The notes under the pieces: model-generated
Told to the model about the DNA's origin: nothing
The model's input: the letters and a program-made list of their open reading frames with translations, nothing else
Database searches by the model: none
In this document: positions 36,701-45,580 of the stretch, one piece after another
Position numbering within the stretch: position 1 is the stretch's first letter
Layout: each line of letters opens with the position of its first letter
Source of the DNA: Natronorubrum halophilum
GTDB lineage: Archaea; Halobacteriota; Halobacteria; Halobacteriales; Natrialbaceae
Assembly: GCF_003670115.1 (NCBI RefSeq)
Contig: NZ_QQTY01000003.1
Location: forward strand, 372,001 to 436,000
Reading direction: 5' to 3'
Length of the DNA: 64,000 nt
Program-made: the position numbers and the translations under genes

Positions 36701-38653
36701 TCAAGACTGGGATGCAGTAATCGTTTCGTACAGCGCCTGACAGGCCGCTCCTCGAGTGAGCGTTTGCGTCCCTTCGAAGGGGGTGTCCACCGTACGCGCT
36801 TCGGGGAGGATCTCTGCGGCTAGTCGATCGAATTCGGTTGCGGTTATCGTCTCTCCGCTTTCATCGAGTGACCGAGCGGCGTCAGTACAGTCGTACGACC
36901 CGCCCGTCAGAATCGTCCTCGTTACTTCGAGCCATCTCCGAGCGATTGTCGCGTCAAGACCTTCTTCGGGGCTTGCATCGTACGAATCGAAAAATCCATG
37001 TGCTCCGAGCCACTGAATCGCCTCGGTCCACGGCTCGTCCGTACTCATGTCGTATTCGTTAAAGAACGAGATCATGATCCCGTTCGCAACGAGTCGCGTC
37101 TGGAGCCTCGAGACGTCGATATCGCCAGGATTGACTCCGTTACTAACCGCCTGCGCTGCGGCGAACCCTGCAGATTCACCGATGTGCATCCACGTCGGCT
37201 CGAGACGGATCGTACCGTAGCTTACGTGGGTCGTCGAGAGCGCAACTGGAACGAGCAAATTATCAACGGTTTCAGGGAGAAGCGACCGATATGGTATCTG
37301 CGACGGGCGAGTTACCTGCGAGGCGTAGAAGAACCCTTCTGGTTGACTGCCCGTTTGACACTCTTTACGGCACCCGTGCGAATCGAGCGGATATTCGGCG
37401 ATAGCGATCGAATCATTGGTAATCGGTGTCCGACCGATCCCGCGTGCGTGTCGAGCATCGTTTTCTGTGAAGACGTACCGACCATGGATTCGCCGTGCTT
37501 CGCGAACGTATAATTGCCACGGGAAGTTGTCGTTCTCCACGAACTCGTCTTTCGCGAGCCCCCACTCGCGCGCCTGTTCCCGAACGTCCGAAGGGACCGC
37601 TTCATCGTTTTGGAGGAAATAGAATAATCCCAGCGCGTGCTGTCGATGTCGGCGAGCAATCTCGTCCCGCGTCTCCCAATCCCCGTCCGGATAGTCGTAG
37701 TTCTCTCCGGGTAGATCGGCGCTGTTCATGTCAGCCTTGTCGTTCGGTAAATACCGCAATCGTAGATACGACCGGAGGCCGGACTCACGAACCTCCCGCA
37801 GAGCCGTTTCGTACTCGGTACGATCGTAAGAAGATGGCTTCTCCGGGTAGCGTCGGTTCTCCGGATCGCGGGTTAGACACAGTCGATAGTTGTACGCCTG
37901 GATCCGCTCGTCGCCTTCTCCTGTGCTCTGAGGGTAAATCTCCGTCAGTCCGGCCGGATGGGGAATGAGGTCGAGTTCGCCCCGTTGTTTTTCTTCGGGA
38001 ACATCAAGCGGACCCTTTCGATCGACAGGTGCGGAGTAATCGTCGTTTCCGACTGCTTCTCGTGGATAGTACTGATCGCCGCGGAGTTGTGTGAACAGGC
38101 GTCCCGCGAACTGTTCATCGTACTCTTCGCGCGCTTCGCGCCCGACGCTGTAGGAAACACCAGAGAGTGCCGCAAGATCGGCCGCGTACGATGCATCGAC
38201 AAACACGTCAGCGGCGATCGAGAGGTCCGCTCCATCGTCTATCGACTCGAAAGTCGCTTCCGTAATCTCCCGACCTTTCCGACGAACGCTACTGGGTCGG
38301 TACTGCCAGGCAATATCGAGTAGCTGGGCGTCTTCAACGAGCGAATCAAAAATCTCCTCGGCAACGTGAGGCTCGAATATGTACCCGTCCTCGCAATATT
38401 CGTACTGAGACGAATCTTTCCCGTACGTGTCGGCATAATGGCTCCGAGATCGTTCGAGAAATTCCTCCAGTAGCGGGGAACGAGCCTTCTTTGTGAGCGT
38501 ATCGGTATAACTCAACCCACCGGCCATCATGCCACCGAGATGGGCGTTATACGTCACGAGAACGACGTCGTGGCCCTCGCGTGCGCTGCGAACCGCAGTA
38601 GCTATTCCTCCGGGCGTTCCTCCGAGAACTGCAATATCGTACGTTTCTGTCAT
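36701..38653 (-). CDS. FAD-dependent oxidoreductase
   Basis: A 650-residue flavoprotein. The N-terminal dinucleotide-binding fold is DIAVLGGTPGGIATAVRSAR (residues 5-24), followed by HLGGMMAGGLSYTD, and DVFVDASYAADLAALSGVSY near residue 150 is the second nucleotide motif. The pattern matches the FAD_oxidored family (PF12831), often annotated as glycosidase-associated or xanthan-lyase-type oxidoreductase in saccharide loci. It precedes the mannonate dehydratase gene by 56 bases on the same strand, so oxidation of a sugar or sugar acid is likely. The C-terminal region (about 500-650) has no recognised motif. Its codons are visibly less GC-biased than those of the glycine cleavage genes, consistent with acquired DNA. 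Confidence 0.78.
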   Translation of the reverse strand: MTETYDIAVLGGTPGGIATAVRSAREGHDVVLVTYNAHLGGMMAGGLSYTDTLTKKARSPLLEEFLERSRSHYADTYGKDSSQYEYCEDGYIFEPHVAEEIFDSLVEDAQLLDIAWQYRPSSVRRKGREITEATFESIDDGADLSIAADVFVDASYAADLAALSGVSYSVGREAREEYDEQFAGRLFTQLRGDQYYPREAVGNDDYSAPVDRKGPLDVPEEKQRGELDLIPHPAGLTEIYPQSTGEGDERIQAYNYRLCLTRDPENRRYPEKPSSYDRTEYETALREVRESGLRSYLRLRYLPNDKADMNSADLPGENYDYPDGDWETRDEIARRHRQHALGLFYFLQNDEAVPSDVREQAREWGLAKDEFVENDNFPWQLYVREARRIHGRYVFTENDARHARGIGRTPITNDSIAIAEYPLDSHGCRKECQTGSQPEGFFYASQVTRPSQIPYRSLLPETVDNLLVPVALSTTHVSYGTIRLEPTWMHIGESAGFAAAQAVSNGVNPGDIDVSRLQTRLVANGIMISFFNEYDMSTDEPWTEAIQWLGAHGFFDSYDASPEEGLDATIARRWLEVTRTILTGGSYDCTDAARSLDESGETITATEFDRLAAEILPEARTVDTPFEGTQTLTRGAACQALYETITASQS

Positions 38654-39035
38654 TGTGTATCTGATTTATTCCGCGTTATGACTTCCGAATTCAGGTATCA
38701 GTCGATCACCCGATGTGATGTTCTGAGCCACGACCACGAGCACCGTCCTGTTCAGCACGCTGAGTTAGTCGGTACCCTCGTATGTTGCCACGGGATGGAT
38801 TACTGTATCATAGATTCTCGTTCGAGTTGCGGCCGTACCGTCGAACCGACAGGTCAGTCTAGCCCTCTACGGGACGCCGGTTCGACGGTTCTCATCGCCG
38901 TTTTGATACCAGCCTTGACGGGGCCGAATCTATTCGTTTCTACATTCGAATAGTATCACATAAGCATTTGCATGCGGTTCTCCATACCCTCTCTCGAACC
39001 GACCCAGTGGAACGCAACTTCGATCTGTGGATTCC
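38654..39035. other. Intergenic region between FAD oxidoreductase and ImmA-like genes
   Basis: About 380 bases without a supported gene. A TATA-like GAATAAATC on the minus strand near 38668 is a likely promoter for the FAD oxidoreductase. The rest has many stop codons and a more AT-rich composition than typical coding DNA here. Confidence 0.4.
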
Positions 39036-39560
39036 TCACGGCGAGTCCCTCCGCTGCCGTCTTTCCGGAGTCTCGACCAGCGACTCGAGTGGGACGTCGA
39101 CTCCCGTGAGCTCGAGTGCAAACGCGTGGGTCGCAGTTTCTACCAGCCGCCGTCCGTTCGAAGGTCGGGTTGTGACGCCGAACACGGTCAGAATATCGCG
39201 GAAGACGGACGACCGTTCGCGCGTCACCACGTCGTTCGTTTCGATTAGATGGTGACCGAGTTCGTGGGCACAGACCAGTCGAAGCGCTGCAGTCCGGGAT
39301 AACGCGTGCGTTTCAGCGAAGCCGTCGATCTGATTGACGTAGAGCGTAATTCGACCGTTCGCGTACGTTCCAAACAGGGACATGGTCGATAACCCGTCCC
39401 AGTCGTCCATCGTGACCTCGACGCCGAGTTCGTCCGCGATCGTCAGGGGATCCTCGGATTCGTGCGTGTCTCGAAGCGATCTCGCTCGCTTCCGTCCGAG
39501 CCGAATCGCCTTCGAGACGGGCGGTGAATCCCTCGCGTTTGACTCCACGTCCCCGCTCAT
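39036..39560 (-). CDS. ImmA/IrrE-family metalloprotease-like protein
   Basis: A 174-residue protein with the zinc-binding HExxH in LVCAHELGHHLIETNDVVTR (about residues 92-111) and an N-terminal helical region (SKAIRLGRKRARSLRDTHES) followed by DPLTIADELGVEVTMDDWDG. This is the ImmA/IrrE layout. Relatives cleave repressors, for example in phage or mobile-element induction, or the DdrO repressor of the radiation response. The ATG at 39560 overlaps the stop of the HyuA-like gene (TGATG), so the pair is translationally coupled, an unexpected partnership for a cyclic-amide enzyme. No Xre-type repressor lies next to it. Confidence 0.78.
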   Translation of the reverse strand: MSGDVESNARDSPPVSKAIRLGRKRARSLRDTHESEDPLTIADELGVEVTMDDWDGLSTMSLFGTYANGRITLYVNQIDGFAETHALSRTAALRLVCAHELGHHLIETNDVVTRERSSVFRDILTVFGVTTRPSNGRRLVETATHAFALELTGVDVPLESLVETPERRQRRDSP

Positions 39561-41704
39561 CACGGTTTTTCGGCGACGATAACGAGTTTCTCGTCCGCCG
39601 GAACATCGCTCAGTTCGATTTCGACGAGCGACGTTACTTGCTCGCGATCCGAAACACCGCTTACGTCGAGAATCTGACTTCCGTGACAGATGTACACGTT
39701 CGGTAATTTCGTCGCTGAATTGCTGTAGGTGGATTCCGAGTCGAGGACGCGATCGACCGTATAGAGCAGCGATTCACCGTTCGTCTCGTAGATCGCGGCG
39801 TCGTCGAGTTTTAATTTCGTAACGCCGGCTTTGTTGACGATGCTCACTCGAGTACTCGTTTTCGAGAGGAGTCCGAAGAGCCGTTCCGTCGTTTCGCTCG
39901 TCTCGTAGATGTCCAGTCCTGACGTCTCGTACTCCTTCTCGACGTCTCCTTCGTCTACGTCCAGACTCGTGGCCGCCTCTATGAGGCGGTCCTCTTCCGA
40001 AACGGTCTCCTGTGAAAGATCTCGGGTTTGGAGTTCGGTTGAACCCTCGGCCTCTGCTCTGAGAAGGTTCTTCGATTTGTCGAACTCGACTTTCGTCTCG
40101 ACGGTCTTCTGATTGGCTCCCATCGTGACGACCGAGTCCATCGCCTCACGCCGGATGCGCTTGAGATCCTCCTCCGTTGGATCCATCACGTTCCGTTCGA
40201 CGACGTCGCGAACCATCGCAAGCCCGACACCGATCGTACTGATGATCTCGTGGTTGTCCGCCAACCGGGTATCGTAGTCGGATACGTCCGCTAAGTACGG
40301 TAGCAGGGCCGCACTCCCGCCACCACCACCGACGAGTTCCAGCAGGTTCGGATTCAGTTTGTACTCTTCGACGAGCTCTTCAATAACGGGGATGAGTTTC
40401 TGTACGCTCGCATCCAGAACACGGCGTGCTGCGGTCTCTACGTCGACATCGAGCTCCCTTGCGAGGGGCTCGAACGCCCGACGAGCAGCCTGCGGATTGC
40501 CCGCCGCATACATGTCGTCCGTAACGAACCCGAGGAGGTTTGCCGCACCGCTCGGGGTCAGTGCGTACCGAGAGCCGTCCGCTGTTTCGATCGCGACGTA
40601 TTCGGGATCCGAGTCCATCGGCCGGACGCGGACGAGGGTAGGATCCACGATATCAGCGGGGTCGGCGAAGACGGCATATTCGAGATCCGCGATATGTGCG
40701 CTTCGTGGACCGACATCTACCACCTCACCGTCTTCGAGACGAATCATTGAACCCCCGGCGATCCCTTCGGTTCGGATATCGAGCGTCTCGAGGAACGTGG
40801 TGTGGTTCCCGATTTCAGCGGGCTTCCACTTCGGTTCTCCTTTTTCAATGATACTGATATCGCTACTCGTACCACCGACTTCGATGAAGATCCCGTCGGT
40901 GACGTTCTCGTACATGAGAGCCCCAGCGACACCGGCGGCGGGACCGGAGAGGATGGTCTGGATGGGACGACTTCGCATTTCGGAGATCTCCATCACGCCG
41001 CCGTCAGATCGCATGATCATGAGCGGGGCATCGATACCGAGTCCCCCGATACTCTCTTCGGTTGAGAGAGACGTTTCAATCATACGAGGCAGTATACTCG
41101 CGTTCACGACCGCCGTTCGTGTTCGCACCTTGAGTCCATAGCGCTTCGACACGGCGTTTGCTCCGATCGCCGCAAACCCAGCGTCGCTCGCGATTTCGCA
41201 GACCTCCTCTTCACCGGTAGGATCGTCGACACCGAACACCTGGCTGGCGACGATCGATTCAACGTCGTCATCGGCGAACTGATCTAGAATCTGTTCGATC
41301 TCCTCCGGTTGAAGGCCGTCAGCAAGATCAACGAACGCGTGCTCACATTCGATGACCTGATTGTCATCTAATTGTATGTTCTCGATGTTCGTTTCGGTAC
41401 GGCCACGTCGGCCCTTAATCCCTTTCCCCATTCCGATAACTCCGACCTTGGAAACGTCTCCTTCTAGTAGCGCGTTCGTCGCCTGTGTAGTACCATGAGC
41501 GAGGAAGACGACATCTTCTGCGGTGGCGTCGATCGACTCGAGCGTCTCGGAAGCCGCTTTTACGATACCAGCGGCCACTCCTTCGTCGGCTTCGTGCGTC
41601 GTTGGAACTTTAACCTGTTCAAGAATTTCGAGTTCGTCGCTATCGATAGCAACCGCATCAGTAAAGGTTCCACCGACGTCTATCCCGACTCGAATTGGTT
41701 TCAT
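39560..41704 (-). CDS. Orphan HyuA-like (hydantoinase/oxoprolinase A family) protein
   Basis: A 714-residue member of the HyuA family without a HyuB partner nearby. The N-terminal half is canonical: RVGIDVGGTFTDAVAIDSDE (residues 5-24), FLAHGTTQATNALLEGDVSK, MRSDGGVMEISEMRSRPIQT, SGPAAGVAGALMYENVTDG, FIEVGGTSSDISIIEKGEP and GGGGGSAALLPYL near 470. Beyond about residue 510 the sequence departs from HyuA: a charged, glycine-poor segment (DLSQETVSEEDRLIEAATSL) and a distinct beta-rich tail ending EKLVIVAEKP. It is coupled to an ImmA-like protease and preceded by a transporter and an IclR gene. The ATPase part may be intact; the reaction is unknown. Confidence 0.85.
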   Translation of the reverse strand: MKPIRVGIDVGGTFTDAVAIDSDELEILEQVKVPTTHEADEGVAAGIVKAASETLESIDATAEDVVFLAHGTTQATNALLEGDVSKVGVIGMGKGIKGRRGRTETNIENIQLDDNQVIECEHAFVDLADGLQPEEIEQILDQFADDDVESIVASQVFGVDDPTGEEEVCEIASDAGFAAIGANAVSKRYGLKVRTRTAVVNASILPRMIETSLSTEESIGGLGIDAPLMIMRSDGGVMEISEMRSRPIQTILSGPAAGVAGALMYENVTDGIFIEVGGTSSDISIIEKGEPKWKPAEIGNHTTFLETLDIRTEGIAGGSMIRLEDGEVVDVGPRSAHIADLEYAVFADPADIVDPTLVRVRPMDSDPEYVAIETADGSRYALTPSGAANLLGFVTDDMYAAGNPQAARRAFEPLARELDVDVETAARRVLDASVQKLIPVIEELVEEYKLNPNLLELVGGGGGSAALLPYLADVSDYDTRLADNHEIISTIGVGLAMVRDVVERNVMDPTEEDLKRIRREAMDSVVTMGANQKTVETKVEFDKSKNLLRAEAEGSTELQTRDLSQETVSEEDRLIEAATSLDVDEGDVEKEYETSGLDIYETSETTERLFGLLSKTSTRVSIVNKAGVTKLKLDDAAIYETNGESLLYTVDRVLDSESTYSNSATKLPNVYICHGSQILDVSGVSDREQVTSLVEIELSDVPADEKLVIVAEKP

Positions 41705-41730
41705 GCAGATACTGTCTATAGATGAGTTCT

Positions 41731-41740
41731 ATGATAAAAA
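41731..41740 (-). promoter_or_regulatory. TATA box of the HyuA-like gene
   Basis: Minus-strand TTTTTATCAT centred about 31 bases before the ATG at 41704. It lies in the 44-base gap after the permease stop, so the HyuA-like/ImmA pair can be transcribed separately from the permease. Confidence 0.45.
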
Positions 41741-41748
41741 CATTTCTA

Positions 41749-43041
41749 TCAAATGCCGAATATGACTACGGAGAACACGACCCCGGCGCCTGCGGTAACC
41801 CAGGCGAATGGCAGCACGCTCTTTGTGAGCGCGTTGACGTTCACATCTAATTCATCGGATGCCCACGCGTTGTGTGTGTTTGTCGGATCAGCAGGCGCCT
41901 GAACGCGTAGTGCGCTAACTGCAGTGGTCGTAATCAGGGCTGGATTGATCCCGATAGCTGCGAGTACACCGATGATTCCGCTCCCTAGCCCCCAGAGATT
42001 GAGCGGGCCCCGGTAGAGCGCTAACGGGGCGAGAACGATGAATACCACAGCGTACATCAACATGTTCTCGGGGATCAATATCGAGAGGAGCGGTTCCATC
42101 GTGGCTGAGACGCCTTCGTAGAAGACCGCCTTCAGTAGCCAACCGATGGTCACCATCAGCGCGATAGCAGGGGCCGCATTTGAGATACCATCGTGAAAGG
42201 CTCGCGTCACCTGGTTGAACAGCGTCTTCGGTTGCTTCAATGCCTCTATTCCCGGCTTACTCGTGATGGCCGCGAAGAGAATTCCGATGATAAAGGCGGT
42301 AAGCACTTCGACACCAGCGATAACCAGTACCACCGGAATAACTGGGGACAGAAGCGAATAGGTGGGTACCCTCGAGTTGATCGTCGACCGTTCATCGGCG
42401 TTTTCCTCCTCTGCCCACGTTTCTTGAAAGTTCGACGTCCGCGTATAGTAGGTTACGTAACTCACTCCCAGCAGGAGTGCGACGACCCCCGTCGGGACGG
42501 CCCAGATGATCACGTCGTCGAGGTTGATACCCGTCACCTCCGTGTAAAACACCCAGTTAGCCGGGTTGAACATCACTCCATTTCCGTACGCGAGCAACAC
42601 GGTTCCTGCTGCAAGTTTTCGCGTGAACCCGATACTCACCATAATCGGGAACACGATTGTTGCGATCATAATGAACGCACCGAGCCCGGAGATGCTGGTC
42701 GCAATGGCCGCAACGGCGAGGTACAGTAGCAGTCCGACGATGAACGGACTATCCCCTCCAAGCTCCGCTGCAGATTTGACCATGTTCTCCGCGATGCCGG
42801 TTTGTTCTATTATCGCTCCAAGAGCGGCGCCGAAGAACACGGCTGTGAACGCTGTCGCCAGCTCCGTAGAGCCCTCAAAAATTACCACGTCCACGATCTG
42901 GTTCACTCCCATCCCCCCGACGAGGCCGATCCCAATCGCCATCCCACCGAGAGCGACGAACGTCGGGAGATTTTCAGTCATCATCAATACCCCGAATACC
43001 GCGAATACGATAATTATCCCTGTCGCTGCGAGCAATTCCAT
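41749..43041 (-). CDS. Ion-transporter-superfamily permease (CitM/GntP-like)
   Basis: A 430-residue membrane protein with roughly twelve hydrophobic segments. It opens MELLAATGIIIVFAVFGVLM, then VALGGMAIGIGLVGGMGVNQ; a conserved SISGLGAFIMIATIVFPIMV lies near residue 125 and a C-terminal NLWGLGSGIIGVLAAIGINP near 345. The layout fits citrate/gluconate-type transporters. It probably imports an organic acid or cyclic amide for the adjacent HyuA-like enzyme; the substrate is not readable. A longer frame upstream of the ATG at 43041 is hydrophilic and overlaps intergenic motifs, so the shorter start is chosen. A TATA-like ACATATACC sits about 40 bases upstream. Confidence 0.78.
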   Translation of the reverse strand: MELLAATGIIIVFAVFGVLMMTENLPTFVALGGMAIGIGLVGGMGVNQIVDVVIFEGSTELATAFTAVFFGAALGAIIEQTGIAENMVKSAAELGGDSPFIVGLLLYLAVAAIATSISGLGAFIMIATIVFPIMVSIGFTRKLAAGTVLLAYGNGVMFNPANWVFYTEVTGINLDDVIIWAVPTGVVALLLGVSYVTYYTRTSNFQETWAEEENADERSTINSRVPTYSLLSPVIPVVLVIAGVEVLTAFIIGILFAAITSKPGIEALKQPKTLFNQVTRAFHDGISNAAPAIALMVTIGWLLKAVFYEGVSATMEPLLSILIPENMLMYAVVFIVLAPLALYRGPLNLWGLGSGIIGVLAAIGINPALITTTAVSALRVQAPADPTNTHNAWASDELDVNVNALTKSVLPFAWVTAGAGVVFSVVIFGI

Positions 43042-43235
43042 AGTGGTGTTACACCAACCCACAGTTTCAACTAGGGGTATATGTATCTTTTTATTGTGTA
43101 GCTTCACAGTAGTCAGCGAGTGAACTAAAGCCCGAACGGCGTATCCAGAAAACGGATCCGTGATCCGTTCTAGCAGTCGGATTTTCGGAACGGACCGATA
43201 GTGTGCGACGACTCGTTCCGATATCACGATTCTGA

Positions 43236-43252
43236 TTCCCATAATACGGAAC
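43236..43252 (+). promoter_or_regulatory. Candidate IclR-type operator, permease side
   Basis: TTCCCATAATACGGAAC, identical at 16 of 17 positions to the site at 44406-44422 just upstream of the IclR gene. On the minus strand it reads TTCCG-N5-TGGGAA. It lies about 195 bases upstream of the permease start. Confidence 0.5.
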
Positions 43253-43451
43253 AGATGTTTACTTTCGCGGATCCTCTCTAATTACGGTCGTATGAATGTA
43301 ATCGAGGGACAGGTAGCCCGTTCGGATCAGTACCGATTTATATCGGATGGATGGCTTAGCGATGACTCAATGGGAACTGAACGAAATTCGATCGAATATG
43401 CATAAGCCCTGGACAAAAATACAGCAATACTGGCCTACAATAAATGGCAAA

Positions 43452-43473
43452 ATTACATCTGTACAACTGTAAT
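43452..43473 (+). promoter_or_regulatory. ATTACA-N10-TGTAAT inverted repeat, copy 1
   Basis: Six-base arms ATTACA and TGTAAT are perfectly complementary and separated by ten bases containing GTACA. It lies 128 bases downstream of the IclR gene stop (43602) and 410 bases upstream of the permease start on the same strand. The same design occurs at 52427 behind another IclR gene. Confidence 0.45.
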
Positions 43474-43601
43474 CTCGGGCTCGGTCCCGGAGTATTCTGC
43501 GGAGCGTGAAAATAGCGGGAGTGTGAGAGCCAACCTACTACTAGGACTCGTAGTTCGAGGTTCCCGTAATGAGGGACGGAGACGACCGGCCAGGCAGCCG
43601 C

Positions 43602-44369
43602 TCAGGAATACGTAATGTTAACTTCCACCATTTTCGCCGTATCTTTCAAAAGGGTTGGAATCTCATCCCGGAATCGATCATCGGAAATCCGTCGTGTCGG
43701 GCCTGCAACCGTAATTGCTCCGAGCAACTCGCCCGTCTCCCTGTTTTGTATCGGCGTCGCAACGCCACGCATTCCGTCAACGCGCTCTTCATTATCGAAA
43801 GCGATTCCCGTGTTACGTATCTTTTGTAATTCTTCCTCTAGCGTGTCGCGGTCTGTGATCGTATTCGACGTCTTTTCCGGCAGGCCATGGTCATCGATGA
43901 TCGCATCGACCTGATCCGCGGGAAGGTGGGCAAGTAGCGCCTTTCCGGCACCCGTACAGTGTAAGTACAACCGAATACCGACCCGTGCGTCAGTCCGGAT
44001 CGCTTGATCCGTGCGATTATAGTAGAGGTATACGGCTTCCCCGTTTTCTTCAACGGCGGTGGCTGCAGATTCTCCCGTTTCTTCGGCGAGATCGTTGATA
44101 ACTGACTTCGTCGCTGAATAGAGGATGTGCCGATCCAGCGTACCCGACGACAGCCGCAGCATTTTGAGACTGATTGCGTACTCATTCCCGTCTTTGACCA
44201 CGTAACCGCGGTCTCGGAGCGTGTTCAGATGTCGGTGAACTGTACTCTTCGTCTGCCCCGTCCGTTCGGAAATCTCGGAGATGTTCCCTCTTCCACTGTG
44301 TCTGATCGTTTCGAGAATATCGAGTGTCGTGTCGATCGATTTTATCCTGTCTTTGTAACGGTCTACCAT
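43602..44369 (-). CDS. IclR-family transcriptional regulator
   Basis: A 255-residue regulator. The winged helix-turn-helix covers residues about 8-70: SIDTTLDILETIRHSGRGNI, then SERTGQTKSTVHRHLNTLRD with recognition helix KSTVHRHL. The effector domain carries DARVGIRLYLHCTGAGKALL and the loop VDGMRGVATPIQNRETGELL before GAITVAGPTRRIS. It most likely controls the downstream permease and HyuA-like/ImmA genes on the same strand. A palindrome 37 bases before its ATG recurs upstream of the permease, suggesting autoregulation plus control of that operon. I start at MVDRYKDRIKS; eight residues upstream look non-native. Confidence 0.9.
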   Translation of the reverse strand: MVDRYKDRIKSIDTTLDILETIRHSGRGNISEISERTGQTKSTVHRHLNTLRDRGYVVKDGNEYAISLKMLRLSSGTLDRHILYSATKSVINDLAEETGESAATAVEENGEAVYLYYNRTDQAIRTDARVGIRLYLHCTGAGKALLAHLPADQVDAIIDDHGLPEKTSNTITDRDTLEEELQKIRNTGIAFDNEERVDGMRGVATPIQNRETGELLGAITVAGPTRRISDDRFRDEIPTLLKDTAKMVEVNITYS

Positions 44370-44405
44370 GAGGATACTACCTTTCTCCAGCACTCAAATA
44401 AACCT

Positions 44406-44422
44406 TTCCCGTAATACGGAAC
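44406..44422 (+). promoter_or_regulatory. Candidate IclR-type operator, regulator side
   Basis: TTCCCGTAATACGGAAC contains the perfect 11-base palindrome CCGTAATACGG. On the minus strand it reads TTCCG-TATTA-CGGGAA and sits directly upstream of a TATA-like TTTATTTG, 37 bases before the IclR start at 44369. Position suggests autoregulation. Confidence 0.55.
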
Positions 44423-44562
44423 TGGAATCCCGCGCTTCGATCCACTCGGTAACATTGCTAATTCCACCCCGCTAACGACCTGTGACTGCACTTTCAAGGG
44501 TCTGATCGCCGGATAGTGAGAAGAGAGCTATCGGTGCTCGAGTCGACAGAGAGTATTCGAAT

Positions 44563-44585
44563 CCGGGGCTACCCTGGAGCCCCGG
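44563..44585. repeat. Isolated perfect hairpin
   Basis: CCGGGGCT pairs with AGCCCCGG around a seven-base loop ACCCTGG. It is not followed by a clear T-tract, so it may be an RNA structure or insertion-element end rather than a terminator. Confidence 0.4.
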
Positions 44586-45028
44586 AAGGATGACTGGGCT
44601 ACCGAAAGATGAATCTCTCTGTGTCGTCTCGTCGTGTCTCTCAGGATATGATAACATTCACGTGATCGGTGCGATCGATGTGCGTCAGAGAAGTGTGGGA
44701 ACGTAACAAAACCACCCTGCGCTTACCCGGCTACCGACCGCGAACCGTACGAGAAATTCCCCTCCGTACACGTCGTGAAACTCCGTTCCAACGAAACCGC
44801 GTTCGGAGCCGTCGTACTGGTCGGTCGATCCTACTCGAGGAATATCGTCGAATTTGACTCTGTCGAAATCCACAGATAAGTGATCGGTTCAGGGCTCCTC
44901 TGCGGTACGCACAGGTGAATCACCGAACGCTCAGTACAGAGTGTGTATCATAATTCAAATGGTGGACTAATCGAATTACCCCCCCCGGTTGGACATATGT
45001 TTATAGTGGCAGATATTATGGGATATCC

Positions 45029-45298
45029 ATGAGCGTAGTCAAACGTTTATTCAAATCTTCTCAACGACTACACTCAGCGATACAGGTCAAGTCTCCTTGG
45101 AGTAGAGCGGTTATCGGTGGGATCTCTGGGCTTTCAGGAGCGATTGTTGCAGAGATGGTCGCAAAATCGGTCCCGCTACGACTATCGATTATATTTCTTG
45201 TCGCGACTCTCTCCTTCATCGTCCTTTCGTTCCTAGCTACTCATTTGCATCTCTTCATCGCATATTTTGTATGTTCTCTCGCTCAAAGACTACCGTAG
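45029..45298 (+). CDS. Small membrane protein of unknown function
   Basis: An 89-residue protein with a basic N-terminus (MSVVKRLFKSSQRLHSAIQV) and two hydrophobic segments: AVIGGISGLSGAIVAEMVAK (about residues 27-46) and LSIIFLVATLSFIVLSFLAT (about 52-71), with LHLFIAYFVCSLAQRLP at the end. A TATA-like GTTTATAG lies about 30 bases upstream, giving an almost leaderless start. Codons are less GC-biased than in neighbours, as in the low-GC block to its left. I recognise no family; it is predicted to be an integral membrane protein. Confidence 0.5.
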   Translation: MSVVKRLFKSSQRLHSAIQVKSPWSRAVIGGISGLSGAIVAEMVAKSVPLRLSIIFLVATLSFIVLSFLATHLHLFIAYFVCSLAQRLP

Positions 45299-45580
45299 GC
45301 AGTGTTCCGTACACAGCTGTAATCAGCATGTTTTTCACGCAAACCCACGTTTTTCGGTCAGTCAGCGTAGAACTGCGGCGGCCGGATCACCGCTAGACCG
45401 TTCAAGGAAAGCAACAGCAGAACTGCATTCGTCTCGCTGCTATTGCAATATTATCTCAATACTAGCTACTTCCAATCCTAACAGAACAATTATCATTACG
45501 GTCTGTGGCGGAGCCAGCACCGGAGTCGATAATTCTGTTCGGCCCTCGAGGACGGTTCCTCGAGAACGCCGATGGCCCCG

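Larger units (their letters stand above)
43042..43601. other. 560-base intergenic region with regulatory-looking palindromes
   Basis: No confident gene lies between the IclR gene and the permease. It contains a copy of the IclR-associated palindrome (43236), an ATTACA-N10-TGTAAT inverted repeat (43452) and a weaker, 14-of-17 match to the first palindrome at 43561-43577. A 37-codon frame at 43292-43405 on the plus strand is too short to call. The region looks like the control region of the operon. Confidence 0.5.
44370..45028. other. Intergenic region, about 660 bases, with one perfect hairpin
   Basis: No convincing gene. It contains the IclR-type palindrome at 44406, a perfect hairpin at 44563 and, at its right end, a TATA-like GTTTATAG about 30 bases before the small membrane-protein ATG at 45029. 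Frames in between have non-haloarchaeal composition. Confidence 0.5.

Noticed and set aside
43292-43405. 37-codon frame on the plus strand between the IclR and permease genes
   Set aside because: A TATA-like sequence precedes it by about 25 bases, but it is short, has no recognised motif and overlaps the presumed control region.
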